DNA of 64,000 nucleotides from contig VCMS01000340.1 in the NCBI GenBank assembly GCA_022539475.1, positions 70,678 through 134,677 on the forward strand, given 5' to 3'. Made by a program: the position numbers and the translations under genes. Positions 1 to 11,097 of the stretch are shown here, one piece after another (the stretch's first letter is position 1; every line of letters starts with the position of its first letter). The notes under the pieces are model-generated. The model did not search any database, was not told the origin of the DNA, and saw only the letters and a program-made list of their open reading frames with translations. The DNA comes from Gracilaria domingensis (Eukaryota > Rhodophyta > Florideophyceae > Gracilariales > Gracilariaceae).

Positions 1-497
1 AAAGAGATTGCGCTTTGCAACAGGCCCAAAGGCGGTCGACAACGAATGTCTACTTGCCTTCCAACGGCCGAAATAGGTATGATGCGTGATGCCCTTTTGC
101 TGTAGAGTACCAAATGAAGAATGTTCGGAAACTTAGTGTCGGGGTTTGATCATAGATCGCTGCTCTGTGATGAAGTTGGACATGTTGGGCATCCATATAA
201 TACGAGGATCATCGTGGTTCATATGAATAGCTCATATCTAGAACAATGTACTCCGATTGAAGTCGAAACTACCATGAAATTTCTATAATGATAAACTTTA
301 ATGAAATGGTCTTTCTAAAGAGTTATGTTGTTGAATGTGACCAGAAAATACCACAAGTTTGGAAACTTCGTCAACAATGTGTTGGTCAGTCTGTATCAAA
401 CGAAAGAGCGTTATTCGTGAGACATTACCCTGCAAGGGCGCCATGCTGTTGTTTTAGACTAAAACGTCTTAAGTTCCAAAGAGCAATCGATTTTACA
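1..497. other. No gene recognised; flank of hAT relic
   Basis: No coding region is convincing here. The stretch lies just beyond the C-terminal end of the hAT transposase relic, which reads leftward, so it probably contains that transposon's 3' noncoding end. I could not pick out a terminal inverted repeat. A 105-codon plus-strand open stretch at 288-605 overlaps the hAT reading frame and looks like its shadow. Confidence 0.4.
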
Positions 498-2295
498 TTA
501 CATGGAACGAAGATACATCATATCTTCAACTATATTGCTTTCGAGTCTGGAGCGGTCTGCAGTTATCATGCGATTGACAGCACTAAAATTGCGTTCAGAA
601 CTTGATGAAGAAACTGGGATCGCGTATATACAGAGTGCTACTTTCGTCAGTTCTGGACACACTGTTTCCTGACTCAACCAGAATTTGATTGGGTTTGTAC
701 CATGATCATCTTCGGAACCAATCGATTTTAACTGCTTCAACGTTGAAAGGGGAAACTTTCGAATCATATACTTTTCATATGCGTCAACGTCGCCATCATT
801 GCCTTCAACAATGTCAAACATATCATAAAGACAAAAACTTTGTGCTCCGAGGTCTTTGGGAGCAACAGAATCGTTAAACGTAAGAGCCTCAACATCCTTA
901 GCCTTATCTGTCTCAACATAATTTCGCAACAAACGTTTTACCAGAACAGATCCTTTGCTCTTGTATGCATTACGTTTTGAGCTGTCCTTAACAAATCCCA
1001 GTAGCCGCATTCGAGGATGCAATGGACTGCCTGCAGTCCAAAGGCTGTGTACTTCAATTTGCGAAAGAAACGAAAGCACAACCTTCGCGAAATGTGTGGT
1101 ACTTCGCAGTTTGGATCTTTTGCCACTACGCCACCAATTTGACGAACTTGACTCTCTAACTGCTCTAAAATCGGTAATATGAGATGCATAGTAGGCTTCT
1201 TGTGCGCTTCCAACTTCTTCTGTGCATGAAAAACTGGACGAAATGCGGATACTATTGCCTCTAAAGCTGGATAAACTACATTTCCTTCACCATTCGTCTC
1301 TGTTGTGAGCCCATCAAAAGACGCTTTTGCCGCTTCAGAATCCTTGGAAGAAATTATAGATGCAACATGTTTGCATGATTTCAGAAATCTCTCAACCACG
1401 CGCATTGTTGTTCCGAACCTTGTCTTTATTTCCTGAATCAGTGCGAACCTGGTTGGTAGGGAACCATTCCAATTTTCTTGCTTAAATATTCGAGCTACCG
1501 TCTTGACATTCGGCAGATCCGACACAATTGCAGATTTCAATGATACTTGCCGTTCTATGGCGGGGTTCATTACCCTAGTAAGCTGATGAGAGATTCAACC
1601 GAACCATTTCTCCGTGAAAGGAACACGTTGACTCGAGAATGATGCGCCAACAATACACGGCATTTTCGAATCGCAATCGGTGACGAATGTGAAGTTCTTC
1701 ATAAATTCATCTGGCTCGCATCCTATTCTCGATAGCAGCGCGAGATCAAACGATGATCTTAGAGCATTTGCAGACTCCGCACCTTTGTCTTCTATCAAGA
1801 AAGTACTCTTGCCAACAGGTTCAAAACTTTGGAATGGAGTAAGCAAATATGGTGTTCCCAGCCGAAAGTAGTGAGCAGTAAAATCATAGAACTTTGTCCC
1901 ATTAACCTCATTCTTCAGACCATCGCTTGTCACATCTGCTCCCAAGGAGAGAACTGACGCAACTTCATGCGTCCGGTAAACGTCTCGTTCTTTCGCTGCT
2001 ATTTGCGTTCTTACATCTCCCACAGCATTACTGGAAGGAAGCATATCGTGAATATCTATTTCAGCAGATACTGGAACAGATCTACAAGTATCAAAAATTA
2101 CTTAAGCGAATTGTTCCATTCCTTTGTCTTGATAAGCAAAAGATAACGGTAGTATCCCAGAACAGACCGCACGCGCAGCTGCTTGGATGATGTTCTGCTT
2201 TCGTGTGCTGCTTACTGTGACAATCTCAATACCCCAATTACTCGCTTTGCTTTCAATATGAAGCTTCGTGAGATTCATCAACAGAGTATCAACCG
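498..2295 (-). pseudogene. hAT-family transposase, frameshifted and 5'-truncated
   Basis: This is a decayed cut-and-paste transposase of the hAT superfamily. Reading leftward, the pieces are 2295-2102, 2044-1595, 1570-938 and 1079-498, which lie in different frames or are separated by stops. The last piece carries the signature hAT C-terminal dimerisation region (residues SSSSERNFSAVNRM, then an SRL core and a final ED-MMYLRS). The central piece has the helical RNase H-insertion character and ends in a degenerate L-PRM-LL-F motif across a frameshift near 1028. The zinc-finger N-terminus is missing because a copia element begins exactly where the reading frame is lost at 2295/2296. Overlap of the last two pieces indicates a single-base frameshift. 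The family call is secure from the C-terminal domain. Activity is very unlikely. Confidence 0.82.
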
Positions 2296-3804
2296 TTGAT
2301 GGAGCACGACACGTGGGATCTAGTGCGAAGGCCAGCAGACAGCAACGTGATTTCGTCCAAGTGGGTGTATGTACAGAAGTATGAGGCTTCGTCATCTGGT
2401 GAACCGACAGTGCGTTACAAGGCTCGTGTAGTTGCAAGAGGCTTCCTGCAGATCGAGGGTGTGGACTTCTCACAGACTTATGCACCTGTGGTGAAGTTCA
2501 CATCCATCAGAATGATCTTGTCTGTGACTGCCGTACGAGACTTCCACTTGCACCAGATGGACGTGAAGACTGCCTTTCTGAACGGTGACCTTGACGAGAC
2601 AGTGTACATGGAGCAGCCAATGGGGTTCACACAGCAGGGAAAGGAGGACTTGGTGTGCCGATTGAAGAAAGCAATCTATGGGCTTAGACAAGCACCAAGA
2701 CAGTGGCACGCCAAGATATACGCCTTCCTTGTTGGTGAAATGCACCTCAAGCCGAATGACGCAGACGAGTGTGTCTACACCGGGATCATACTGGGTTTCT
2801 TGGTTATCATTGCTCTGTATGTAGACGACTTGCTGATTGCGAGTCCGAGCATGAAAACCGTGGAACGTGTGAAGGCAGAGCTGTCAAGTCGTTTCCGCAT
2901 GAAGGACCTCAAAGAAGCTCGCATGGTTCTTGGATTTGAAATCCATCGAGACAGAACCAAGCGAGAGCTGTACTTGACTCAGTCAGCGTACACGAACAAG
3001 GTCGTGGAGCGATTTGGCATGCAGCTGTCGAAACCCGTTGACACTCCTATGGAGTGCGGTGTGGACTTGTCTGTTGACAAGGAAGTGCTCATGCATGTAC
3101 CGTATCGTCAGGCGATTGGCTGCCTCATTTATCTCTCTGTGGAAACTCTTCCGGACATCTCACATGAAGTGGCTGAGCTGGCCCAGTATGTTTAGAAGCC
3201 GGGAAACACTCACTGGAAGGCGGTCAAGCGTGTTCTTCGCTACCTCAATGGCACTACCACGTTCGGGTTGACGTATGGCTCCAGCACCGATTTGCAACTG
3301 CACGGCTATGTGGGCTCTGACTGGGCTGGCGATGTTGCCAACCGCAAGTCCACTAGTGGATACTTGTTCATGATGTGCGGTGGTGCTGTGTCATGGTCGT
3401 CTCGTCAACAGGAGGTAGTTGCTCTGTCGAGTGCGGAGGCTGAGTACGTGAGCTTGTGCTCTGGCACCAAGGAGGCGATCTGGCTTAGGCGACTTTGGAA
3501 CGGCATTGGCAGTGTGATTGGCATCGAAGCAGACGGGTCTGTGAAGCTGCTGGTTGAACCAACTCCCATGTATGTTGACAACCAGGGCAGCATTGACCTT
3601 GCTCGAAATGGAGTGGTGAACAGGCGAACCAAGCATATTGAAATTCGGTTCCACTTCACTCGAGAAGCTCTGCAGGCCAAGTCGATTGTGCTGTTGTACT
3701 GCTCGACGGATTCCATGGTTGCCGACATGCTGAATAAGCCGCTTGCGCGAGTGAAGCACGAGAGGTTCCGCGAAGCCGGTGGTGTGATCCAAATAGAAGT
3801 TTAA
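2296..3804 (+). pseudogene. Copia pol fragment (RT-RNase H) with nonsense codon
   Basis: One reading frame runs from 2296 to 3804 and is broken only by a TAG at 3193-3195. The intact relatives have a Glu codon there (GAG to TAG). The RT part shows the copia pattern SKWVYVQK, KARVVARGF, QMDVKTAFLNGDL, YGLRQAPRQWH and the catalytic LYVDDLLIAS. The RNase H part shows DWAGD, the SSAEAEY motif and a C-terminal NKPLARVKHERFRE. Residues such as PDISHEVAELAQ differ from PDISYAVAKLAK in the other copies, which fits drift after insertion. The upstream start is missing. Confidence 0.88.
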
Positions 3805-3842
3805 AGTCAGTGACAGAGGGGGGGTGTTGGATGTGGACCCTG
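2296..3842 (+). mobile_element. Copia element 1, 5'-truncated 3' half
   Basis: This is the 3' half of a Ty1/copia retrotransposon of the same family as elements B, C and D further right. It begins inside the reverse transcriptase region, joined without visible target duplication to the hAT relic. It runs through RNase H to a polypurine tract at about 3814-3824 and the first 18 bases of a 3' LTR (3825-3842). The LTR is then cut by an oppositely oriented LTR of the same family beginning at 3843. Gag, protease, integrase and the 5' LTR are absent. Confidence 0.85.
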
Positions 3843-4626
3843 TGATAGAGGTTGAAGCTGAAAGGGAAGGTTGAAGAAAGGATAGGGGAATGAAGAGAAG
3901 TTCGCCAGCTCTGGCTCGGAATTTACTTGGAGGTGCTCGAGTCACCGTTTATATAGAACTGCTTTGCGCAACCATCGCACAACTCGAACTCCAAGCAATA
4001 CCTAAACCACTAGCTAGAGACACTCAATACTACCAATCATCTTCTAACATAACATGGTAACACTGCCACACTATCATGACAGCTTACAAGAACAAAGCAC
4101 AACAACGCACAACAGTGCACAACCGTGCACATCAAGTTACGTGCCTGCACATAACCATGACCATGCACAGATTCACATAGTGCCAACACACTGTAATCCG
4201 TACAGCCACCATAACAGTTACGTACAAGCTCACCAACTAACACGTCACCACAAACTCACTCCAAGTCCTACGTCACCAACAATACCACAGTGTAAACCTC
4301 TTGACAGCGCATCTACTCTTCACCATAGTGCCAAAGTCACATCAAGCTGTCCTACATGTCCACGTACATACGTGTGTACCCTGTGCATCATGTACAGCAT
4401 GCCCAGTGTATTAGCTACACACGTGTACCCCGGAAACAACCCATTAGCGCCACAACACTTGTACCAACCACAATGCATATGACCATTTGCAGTAGCCAAT
4501 CAGAAGCCCGTTTCACGTTGAGTTTGCGCAGAGGCGCATATGCGCTTTCCAACGGCACCCTCCAAAACAGCCCATGCTCCCCAGCATTTTTGGTTTTCAG
4601 TGACAGCACAGGGTCAACATCCAACA
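3843..4626 (-). repeat. Copia family-1 LTR, minus orientation
   Basis: This 784-bp sequence starts with the reverse complement of the LTR end (TGATAGAGGTTGAAG) and finishes with ATCCAACA, the complement of the LTR start TGTTGGAT. It matches the LTRs at 15732-16516, 21806-22591, 24745-25518 and 27444-28230. It is followed to the right by a polypurine-tract complement and the 3' end of pol, so it is the 3' LTR of a minus-strand element truncated near 4826. It sits inside the 3' LTR of element 1. Confidence 0.88.
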
Positions 4627-4826
4627 CCCCCCCTCTGTCACTGACTTCAAACTTCTATGTGAATCACACCACCGGCTTCGCGGAACCTCTCGTGCTTCAC
4701 TCGCGCAAGCGGCTTATTCAGCATGTCGGCAACCATGGAATCCGTCGGGCAGTAGAACAGCACAATCGACTTGGCCTGCAGAGCTTCTCGAGTGAAGTGG
4801 AACCGAATGTCAATTTTCTTGGTTTG
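4627..4826 (-). pseudogene. Copia pol 3' tail fragment
   Basis: Directly right of the minus LTR lies the complement of the polypurine tract, then about 180 bp matching the end of family-1 pol in reverse. It covers the last RNase H residues, including the NKPLARVKHERF region and the terminal IHIEV. Similarity stops near 4826 in the codons before KHIEIRFHF. The remainder of this element is lost. Confidence 0.8.
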
Positions 4827-5184
4827 TCAGAGTAACATCATCAGACTTAGGCTCTCACTGTCTGTTGCTGATATCTGTTTGAACCGGAAGCTGTTGCCTT
4901 CGTTGCCATACGAAGGATGAGTAAGAAGTTCAGAGTGTGTGACAAAAGGAGGGTGTTTCCAGAACATCCGAATCGTACAGAACAGAACTAAGATCTTGGT
5001 ATACTGGTAGAACGGTACACCCGTGGACTTGGACCCACACTAACTGCACTTGATGTTTGGTTGTCGCCGTCTGACATTGTCAGGTTTCAGTGCGGTACCG
5101 TTGTGTTCCTCACCACCCATCGTGTTACTTTGCATGTGCTTGGCCAGCAGCGCTGGTTGCTTGAAGTTAGTAACAGAGGGAGGG
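4827..5184. other. No gene recognised; ends in a polypurine tract
   Basis: No domain is recognisable. The last bases (about 5170-5184) form a purine-rich tract immediately before a family-2 LTR start at 5185. Part of the stretch may therefore be the 3' end of a family-2 copia body, now too decayed to read. Confidence 0.35.
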
Positions 5185-5956
5185 TGTTGGAAGTCATGCT
5201 GTCACTGACGTCAAGCAGCTGAGATGTGTGAAGTCTAGAATGGTACCTTGCTATGCGAAAGCGAGATTGATGTTGTTCTGTTTGGTATACTATGTTGCTG
5301 TGTAGTGTACTCAGTATGGGTTGAACGTTTACGGCTACATTGGAATGCTGTCGTTCAGCTGGGATGACCGCAAGGTACAACGATGACAGGTTGTACAGTG
5401 GTCATGGAATACAGGTTGCAAGGCTATGTATGTGAACACATGGCACAGGTTGCAGCACTGTCAGTGTTGTGAAGTTTACACCATGTTTGAGTTGTGCTGC
5501 AAATGTGTGTGTATGGATGAATGGAACATGTTGCAGCTGAGTGACTGACGTCCTCTGGTTTACAGGTACTTGTTGATGATGTGGAACTTGGGTACCTGGC
5601 ACGTACACATTACGGTGTCGTGTAAAGATTACAGCGTGCAAGCAACACGTGAAGTGTGGTGTGATGCTCCGTAAGCATGGCTGGTCATAGTGGTGAGGTG
5701 TTGCATTGTGTGTATGCATGGTCGCGTTACTATGGTCTGCTGTCATATTGTTGACTGCATTGATGTGTGGCGCTTGTGGTGTGCTGTCGAAATGTGTCGG
5801 TACACTGTCAGGGACGTGTATGGCTACTACATTGGTGTGCATTGTTGTGCATTGTTGTGCACTGCTGTGCAGTAGTGTACGGAATTGTTGTGCACTGTTG
5901 TACACTGTTGTGCGTTGTTGTGCACTGCTGTTGTAAGCAGTTTGGGACTGTTACCA
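5185..5956 (+). repeat. Copia family-2 LTR, cut by assembly gap
   Basis: It begins TGTTGGAAGTCATGCTGTCA, as does the complete copy at 28927-29918, and stays collinear with that copy until the run of N. It includes the TGTTGTGCAC-rich tandem array at about 5838-5930. A polypurine tract precedes it, so it is a 3' LTR. The last 200 bases or so are hidden in the gap. Confidence 0.85.
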
Positions 5957-6206
5957 NNNNNNNNNNNNNNNNNNNNNNNNNNNNNNNNNNNNNNNNNNNN
6001 NNNNNNNNNNNNNNNNNNNNNNNNNNNNNNNNNNNNNNNNNNNNNNNNNNNNNNNNNNNNNNNNNNNNNNNNNNNNNNNNNNNNNNNNNNNNNNNNNNNN
6101 NNNNNNNNNNNNNNNNNNNNNNNNNNNNNNNNNNNNNNNNNNNNNNNNNNNNNNNNNNNNNNNNNNNNNNNNNNNNNNNNNNNNNNNNNNNNNNNNNNNN
6201 NNNNNN
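5957..6206. other. Assembly gap of 250 N
   Basis: Exactly 250 unknown bases separate a family-2 LTR from the interior of a transposase. Real distance and content are unknown. Comparison with the second copy implies at least the transposase N-terminus (about 670 bp) is missing on the right side of the gap. Confidence 0.99.
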
Positions 6207-8388
6207 CCATGAGAACGCCTTTTTTTCACCCAATTCACCACGCCTGCCGCACAGGAACCGACGCATTTGCGCATCCCATGGCCTCCAAACTCAAACATGA
6301 CGTCGTTTCCGCTCTGAAAAAGCACATCGCACATTCTCCAAACCCAGGAGTCATCTGGCATGATCCCACCACTACTGGTATAGACTCCTTCATCGGCATG
6401 CTTCAACTCTACTCCGATAAGTTCTCCACCACGCTAAAAAGCTCCTCTGTCACATCATACCCCCTCCATATTACGTTTCTCACTTCAAGGACTCTTTCCA
6501 CAGAAAATGTTTCACGCACTACCACACTCTCTTCGGCTACATTCGTACTTCTTTCACATCGTTCTCCCCGATTCTTCCTCTACCGACAACCACTCTTTGA
6601 AAATTGGCCCGTTGTCGTCGAACATAACTCGCGTTGTGCGCCTGTAGCTTGTCCAGAAGTCCTTGGAAACTATACTCAAAGCTCTGTACGACATATGAAA
6701 AAAAGGCTTTCCCTTCAGAGACGCCAAGGGAGTCCTGCTTCAGTGCCATCCAATCATCGCTAACTACATTCCCGAAGCAAAGGACATTCTCGTGTTCTCC
6801 GCGGCACGAAACCAAACAAGCCCTGTCATAGATGCCTTATCCCTCGTTCACAACTCAACGTCTATCAAGCCATTTTCAACAAGCGAACTGTATCCCACAC
6901 CTCTGCAACGAGGAAGAAACGCCAAGATCTTCTTGCCGGCGTTGAACAGGCTCTGCTCTCCCGCAGACCTCGAGTGGCAAGAAAAAGGAAAATCTCTCAA
7001 CGGTTTCTTCACGACAGACGGCATCAGGGGTATGTTGGAAGCCAAGGACTACCGTTCCCTTGATATTGTCTTCCCTTTCATTGGCGCTTTCTTTGACAGC
7101 TGTTGTGGTGAGAAATCCTCCGCCCTATTACCACCGTGTTCACATCCTACGTTGACCTCGTCAACATCGTCCTTCGCTACAATACCACTGCAGAATGGAC
7201 GGAGCAACGCAAGGATGCGTAGGAAACTATGATCAACAACTTCAAGTTGCACACAGTCTCCATTCTCGGCCCGTACCAAGCCTCCAACTTTCGTACTCTT
7301 AAGTTCCACCTCCTTGACCACATCATTCCAGACATACGGCGATACGGAGGCCTGCACTTTGGCGATGCAGGCGTGTACGAATATGCTCATCTTCTCTGAA
7401 GAACCACTATCGTCGAACTTCTTGAAGTCGAACTACAGCTCGTAAGGAAATGTTGAACGCCATTCAAGAGTCGCAGAACTATTTGCAATCCCTTTCGGTC
7501 AGAAGTCACTTCTCTGTCTCCTTCGACTCTCGCAGCCCTTCCATCAAGCGCTTTCCGGCCATGGTTCGCGACGGTAACTCCTTCTCACTCCTCGACATCA
7601 TCACAGCTGACAAGTACCTACGATCACATCCACATGTATCTTCTTCGGCTCTGGCAGAACTTTTCTCGACAATTACACTGCAGTTCATCAACCAAATATC
7701 TCGCGACGCTCTCACCTCCTTCCGCACCCTTTGTGTAGAAACTATTCAACACCTGAAGAACCCTCCCGACATCAAACTCAGTGTCGCTAATTCTGCATAC
7801 GTTCTTAGCGGCTTCTGCCCCTCTCTCGATGACTACGATCGAGATCTACGATGCATAAGACTGAGAAAGCCCGATGTACAATTATGCGAACGCGCCTTCG
7901 CTACGACCTGCTTCGGACCTTCTAGGTTGCCTAAGTTCTCCACGGTTCTCGTGCACGGAACACCCCCTCCCAACTACACGGTTTCCACAGCGTAGGTATG
8001 CAAAGTATTTGCATTGCTTCGCGTCAAAGACAAGACCTTAGACAACTCTGAATCGGAGCTCGCTTTCGTTCGTTTCTTCGAAGTAACAGAGCCCTTGGAT
8101 AACGTTGATGAAACACTGAACTGTATATCACTCCTTTGGGCCACCGACGACTAGCATGATCACACCGTGCATCCAAGTACGTCAAGAATGAAACCTCGTT
8201 CTGCTACGGTCTCTCCTTGGTTCGGGCTTATCCCGGTATCATCAATCAAAGGCTTCATACACGTCATTCGCCAAAACTACCCTGCCCGACCATTTTCCCC
8301 TTCCTTTCACCGGCAACTCCATCGTTTCTACATTAACAGATTCTATCGTAACCCTCGAGCCCACATTCATCATACTCGTACTACGTAA
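6207..8388 (+). pseudogene. Plavaka-like (KDZ group) transposase, copy 1, N-truncated
   Basis: Spread over several frames, the conceptual product follows the order of Plavaka-type transposases of the Kyakuja-Dileera-Zisupton group. It has WHDPTTTGIDSF; then a strand resembling the T-L-x(4)-T-YP-x-Y-T segment of the family (TTLKSSSVTSYPLHITF); then CHPIIANYIPEAKDI, the counterpart of the family's CHP-x2-A-Y. Next come an FKLHTVSIL-GPY stretch followed by VYEYAHLL, and a C-terminus RFYINRFYRNPRAHIHH like the family's FYVN-x2-AD-HAHE. In-frame TAG codons lie at 7993 and 8152. Frame changes near 6421-6482 and 7124 coincide with indels relative to copy 2. The N-terminal zinc finger is in the gap. 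Activity of this copy is unlikely unless the indels are sequence errors. Confidence 0.75.
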
Positions 8389-8617
8389 CATTCTTAACAT
8401 AAACTGTTCATGTACTTTGGATATTCTCCTCTTCGTCTTCCATCTCGTGCTCATCGTATACGCCTCCCCCGTCTCGTTCCCTACTTTGTTTCCAGACATT
8501 CGGATTACAATCGATCACATTATTATCACGGATTTCATCGATTGCTCTTATAGGGAAGTATACGCGATCCCGTGGGTCACAATACCCAATATAGCAATCC
8601 AATACGGCTCCAAGATG

Positions 8618-10099
8618 TTACATAATCTCTTCCATGAATACATCTACTCGAACAGCTGTATATTGCTTCTTCTTAGACGGTATCCAGTATGCTACAGTTC
8701 CCACACGGTCATCATTTCCATGGGGTGGATCTTGAGCCATTGAGTGGTTCCTGAACTCCGTTCCAAACTTCTGCTCCATTTTCATTCCTACAGCCATCAT
8801 TATACCTTCCAACGCCTGTGCAAAATACTTTCCGAAAAGGTTGGAGAACAACACCTGCCTTTTACCGCCCCGCCCTTCTTCAAACTCTGTAGCTCGAACA
8901 ACTGAAGGGATACAAGCCTCTAGATGCGCCAACTGCACTATTGTGCCATCCCTTGGGTCCTTGTCACCGTCATTTTTCGAATCCTTTTGGTTCACATCGT
9001 AACCCATAATTTCCGGTAAGACCTGTAGGGTTAGAACGTTTCTAAACAGCAAGTCTAGCGGCTTGTTCTCTTCGCCACGGATTTTGAACTTGAAAAATGA
9101 TATGTACTCTCTTTTGGATGTTGTCCATGTGGAGAGATTCTCAAACCCTTTTGCATCTAGCGGCAGAAGCTTCCTCTGTAGTTCTTCCGCTTGTTTTAGG
9201 TATATGCTCCTCTCCCTCTCATGAGATAGTGTCTTCACCAACATATCATAACCTAGCCCCATCAACAACTTCTCCTGCGCATGGCGTTTTCGAACCCTCA
9301 CAGCATCGCTCAAGGCCTGCTTCAACCTCTTCCGTAAGCATATGTCGCTGGTCAGCTGTCTGATGCAGTCTTCTTCCATCTCCATCACCTGGATGGATTC
9401 CCAACGATGTTTCCTTACCTCCGTCTCCACGATTTGCATCAGCAAGTTATGACCTGCACCACGAATCGATGGAGCATACGCTCTCATCTCCATCGCGACA
9501 TCCATTGGACAGCGTGGAACAATCTCTTTCCCTTCAACGACCAGGACACTGTACTCGGTCTCAGGTCCGAATGTCCCACTCCGATTCCCCCAGTTTCTCG
9601 GCGGTGAACTCATCTCGAAGCACAATTCCCTTGTCTCGTCTTTCTTGTATCGCTGTAGGGACCCGTATACTGTCTTCACTACCCCTACATACGCGTCGTT
9701 CACATCAATCTCGTATCTTTTCTTTCCCCTGTGCGAATCACGGTCCCTCCGTGTTGCTCCTCGCTTCAGTGCCTTTCGAAGTGATTGTATTAGAACATTT
9801 TGCTCCTTCACCTTTAGCTCTAGTTCCGTGACGCTTTTCTGTGCTATTCTTACGCTCATCTTCAGACTTTGATAATCCTCGGCTACTCGAAAGAGATCCG
9901 CTTTCAAGTCTCCAATCTTGTCCAACAGCTCGTAGCGTGGCGTTAGACTTTCATCTTCTTCACCTTCTTCGTTTCCACCAGCAAGAGCACGAGATGGAAG
10001 CGTACGGCTAATTTTCCGGCGACTTGCCACATTACGAACCCTTTCGTTCCATGGCTCTCTTGGTAATTCTGATTCCACCTCTGTCCGTTCCCTACGCAT
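8618..10099 (-). CDS. Coiled-coil protein of the Plavaka-like element (493 aa), copy 1
   Basis: This is an intact 493-codon frame starting at ATG 10097-10099. I do not recognise a named domain. The first 55 residues are basic and acidic, low-complexity sequence. Residues about 58-120 form a heptad-like coiled coil (DKIGDLKADLF through LELKVKEQNVLIQSLRKALK). The remaining 370 residues look globular, with repeated charged helices (LRKRLKQALSDAVRVRKR; KQAEELQRKLLPL). It faces the transposase, with converging 3' ends about 230 bp apart, and it is unbroken and unchanged between copies. That suggests a functional companion gene. A role in DNA or chromatin binding is possible but only a guess. Confidence 0.7.
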   Translation of the reverse strand: MRRERTEVESELPREPWNERVRNVASRRKISRTLPSRALAGGNEEGEEDESLTPRYELLDKIGDLKADLFRVAEDYQSLKMSVRIAQKSVTELELKVKEQNVLIQSLRKALKRGATRRDRDSHRGKKRYEIDVNDAYVGVVKTVYGSLQRYKKDETRELCFEMSSPPRNWGNRSGTFGPETEYSVLVVEGKEIVPRCPMDVAMEMRAYAPSIRGAGHNLLMQIVETEVRKHRWESIQVMEMEEDCIRQLTSDICLRKRLKQALSDAVRVRKRHAQEKLLMGLGYDMLVKTLSHERERSIYLKQAEELQRKLLPLDAKGFENLSTWTTSKREYISFFKFKIRGEENKPLDLLFRNVLTLQVLPEIMGYDVNQKDSKNDGDKDPRDGTIVQLAHLEACIPSVVRATEFEEGRGGKRQVLFSNLFGKYFAQALEGIMMAVGMKMEQKFGTEFRNHSMAQDPPHGNDDRVGTVAYWIPSKKKQYTAVRVDVFMEEIM

Positions 10100-10120
10100 C
10101 TCGCTAAAGGAAATCGAGGT

Positions 10121-10627
10121 CTAACCCTTCCATCTCTTTTGGTTGAAACTATTCTGCGATGGTAAGACCGTACGAGAAGCAGGCTGTATCTCGTCGACTT
10201 CTTCTTCATTCGTACAACTTTCGGAATGAATGGAATCGTTTCCATTCCGGAAACTCTTCCTCGACGGTGCAGGCGCACGTACAAAGGACTGTATATTATC
10301 GACTTCTTCCTCGTCACTAGCACGATCGGCATGAAGGGAATTGTTCCGATTTTTGATCTCCCTTCGCGATGTTGCGAGCGCACGTACAGTGGGATGTATA
10401 TCATCGGCTTCGTCTTCGTCCCTACTACGTAGAGGTGTAATGAAATCGTTTGTAGTGCCCCCCGTCTTACCAGGTGAGATTGCTCTTTCATGTCTGTCCA
10501 ACTCTTCTTCCATGACATTGTTTCCAAAATTTCTAATCCCTGTTCCTTTCGCTTTCGTACATCTCTCGGCACCGTTCTCTTCCACATTCGCATCGTCGAT
10601 TATTCTTGGCACTTCCTCTGCAGCCAT
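10121..10627 (-). CDS. Acidic repeat protein (168 aa), copy 1
   Basis: This 168-codon frame starts at an ATG near 10627. Residues 65-165 hold three imperfect repeats of about 33-35 residues. Each starts with a D/E-rich motif (EDEADDI, EEEVDNI, EEEVDEI) and is followed by a V-R-A-x-A-x-SR-like core and an N-rich tail with SLH or SIH. The product is hydrophilic with no membrane segment. It ends 22 bases before the start of the 493-codon ORF and its start overlaps the end of the 110-codon ORF. The three may therefore be one gene joined by an intron or frameshift. A GTGTTAGT...CTGCAG intron could join the 110-codon frame to this one, giving ...KPKL-E-EVPR, but its branch point is not clear. Confidence 0.55.
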   Translation of the reverse strand: MAAEEVPRIIDDANVEENGAERCTKAKGTGIRNFGNNVMEEELDRHERAISPGKTGGTTNDFITPLRSRDEDEADDIHPTVRALATSRREIKNRNNSLHADRASDEEEVDNIQSFVRAPAPSRKSFRNGNDSIHSESCTNEEEVDEIQPASRTVLPSQNSFNQKRWKG

Positions 10628-10932
10628 GTGTCATGTAACCCGCCCTCCCACTGAGCGTGGTGTGGTAACACTATTTCGCTCTCTGTCACTTCCGTTGTGG
10701 TCGTACTAACACCCAGCTTCGGTTTCGGTTTTGCCTTCGAAGCCCGGAGTCCTGACTTCGAACCAGACTTCTTTCCAGTAAGCCCGACACGCGGAGCTCG
10801 TCGTCGAGTACTCCTTTGGGTCGCGGCAGGCGGAGGGTTCTTGCGTATAGCGACGCCAATACCATATCGCGGGATTGTTTGGGATCCCTTCGTCTCCCGG
10901 TCCTCCGCGTTGCTGGACTTTTGTGGAGCCAT
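10600..10932 (-). CDS. Basic N-terminal ORF (110 aa), copy 1
   Basis: This open frame begins with ATG at 10930-10932 and encodes a Lys/Arg/Pro-rich, probably disordered segment (KNPPPAATQRSTRRRAPRVG, KSGSKSGLRASKAKPKPK). Such sequence is typical of nuclear proteins. Its 3' end overlaps the start of the 168-codon ORF in another frame. It may be the first exon of a longer protein continuing through the 168- and possibly 493-codon frames. No family is recognised. Confidence 0.5.
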   Translation of the reverse strand: MAPQKSSNAEDRETKGSQTIPRYGIGVAIRKNPPPAATQRSTRRRAPRVGLTGKKSGSKSGLRASKAKPKPKLGVSTTTTEVTESEIVLPHHAQWEGGLHDTWLQRKCQE

Positions 10933-11097
10933 GATTGCGCTTCAGAATCGCGTGAAAAGGAAGGGATTATGTTCGGATTACGAAGTGGGAAAACGGAAGC
11001 TTTTGGAGTTTTGATCGTAGTGTGGGTTGAAAGAGCGGAAGGGAGGAAGCTTGTGAACCTTTTGAAGCAGATGATTGAGACCTTCAGTGATTCATGA

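Noticed and set aside
5767..6763. Long open frames spanning the N gap
   Set aside because: They are open only because unknown bases cannot form stops.
9097..9872. Plus-strand frames opposite the 493-codon ORF
   Set aside because: They are shadows of the longer, better-composed minus-strand frame and have no domain.
9943..10593. 216-codon minus frame overlapping the 168- and 493-codon ORFs
   Set aside because: It runs through both neighbours in another frame with no domain. The acidic-repeat frame is more protein-like.
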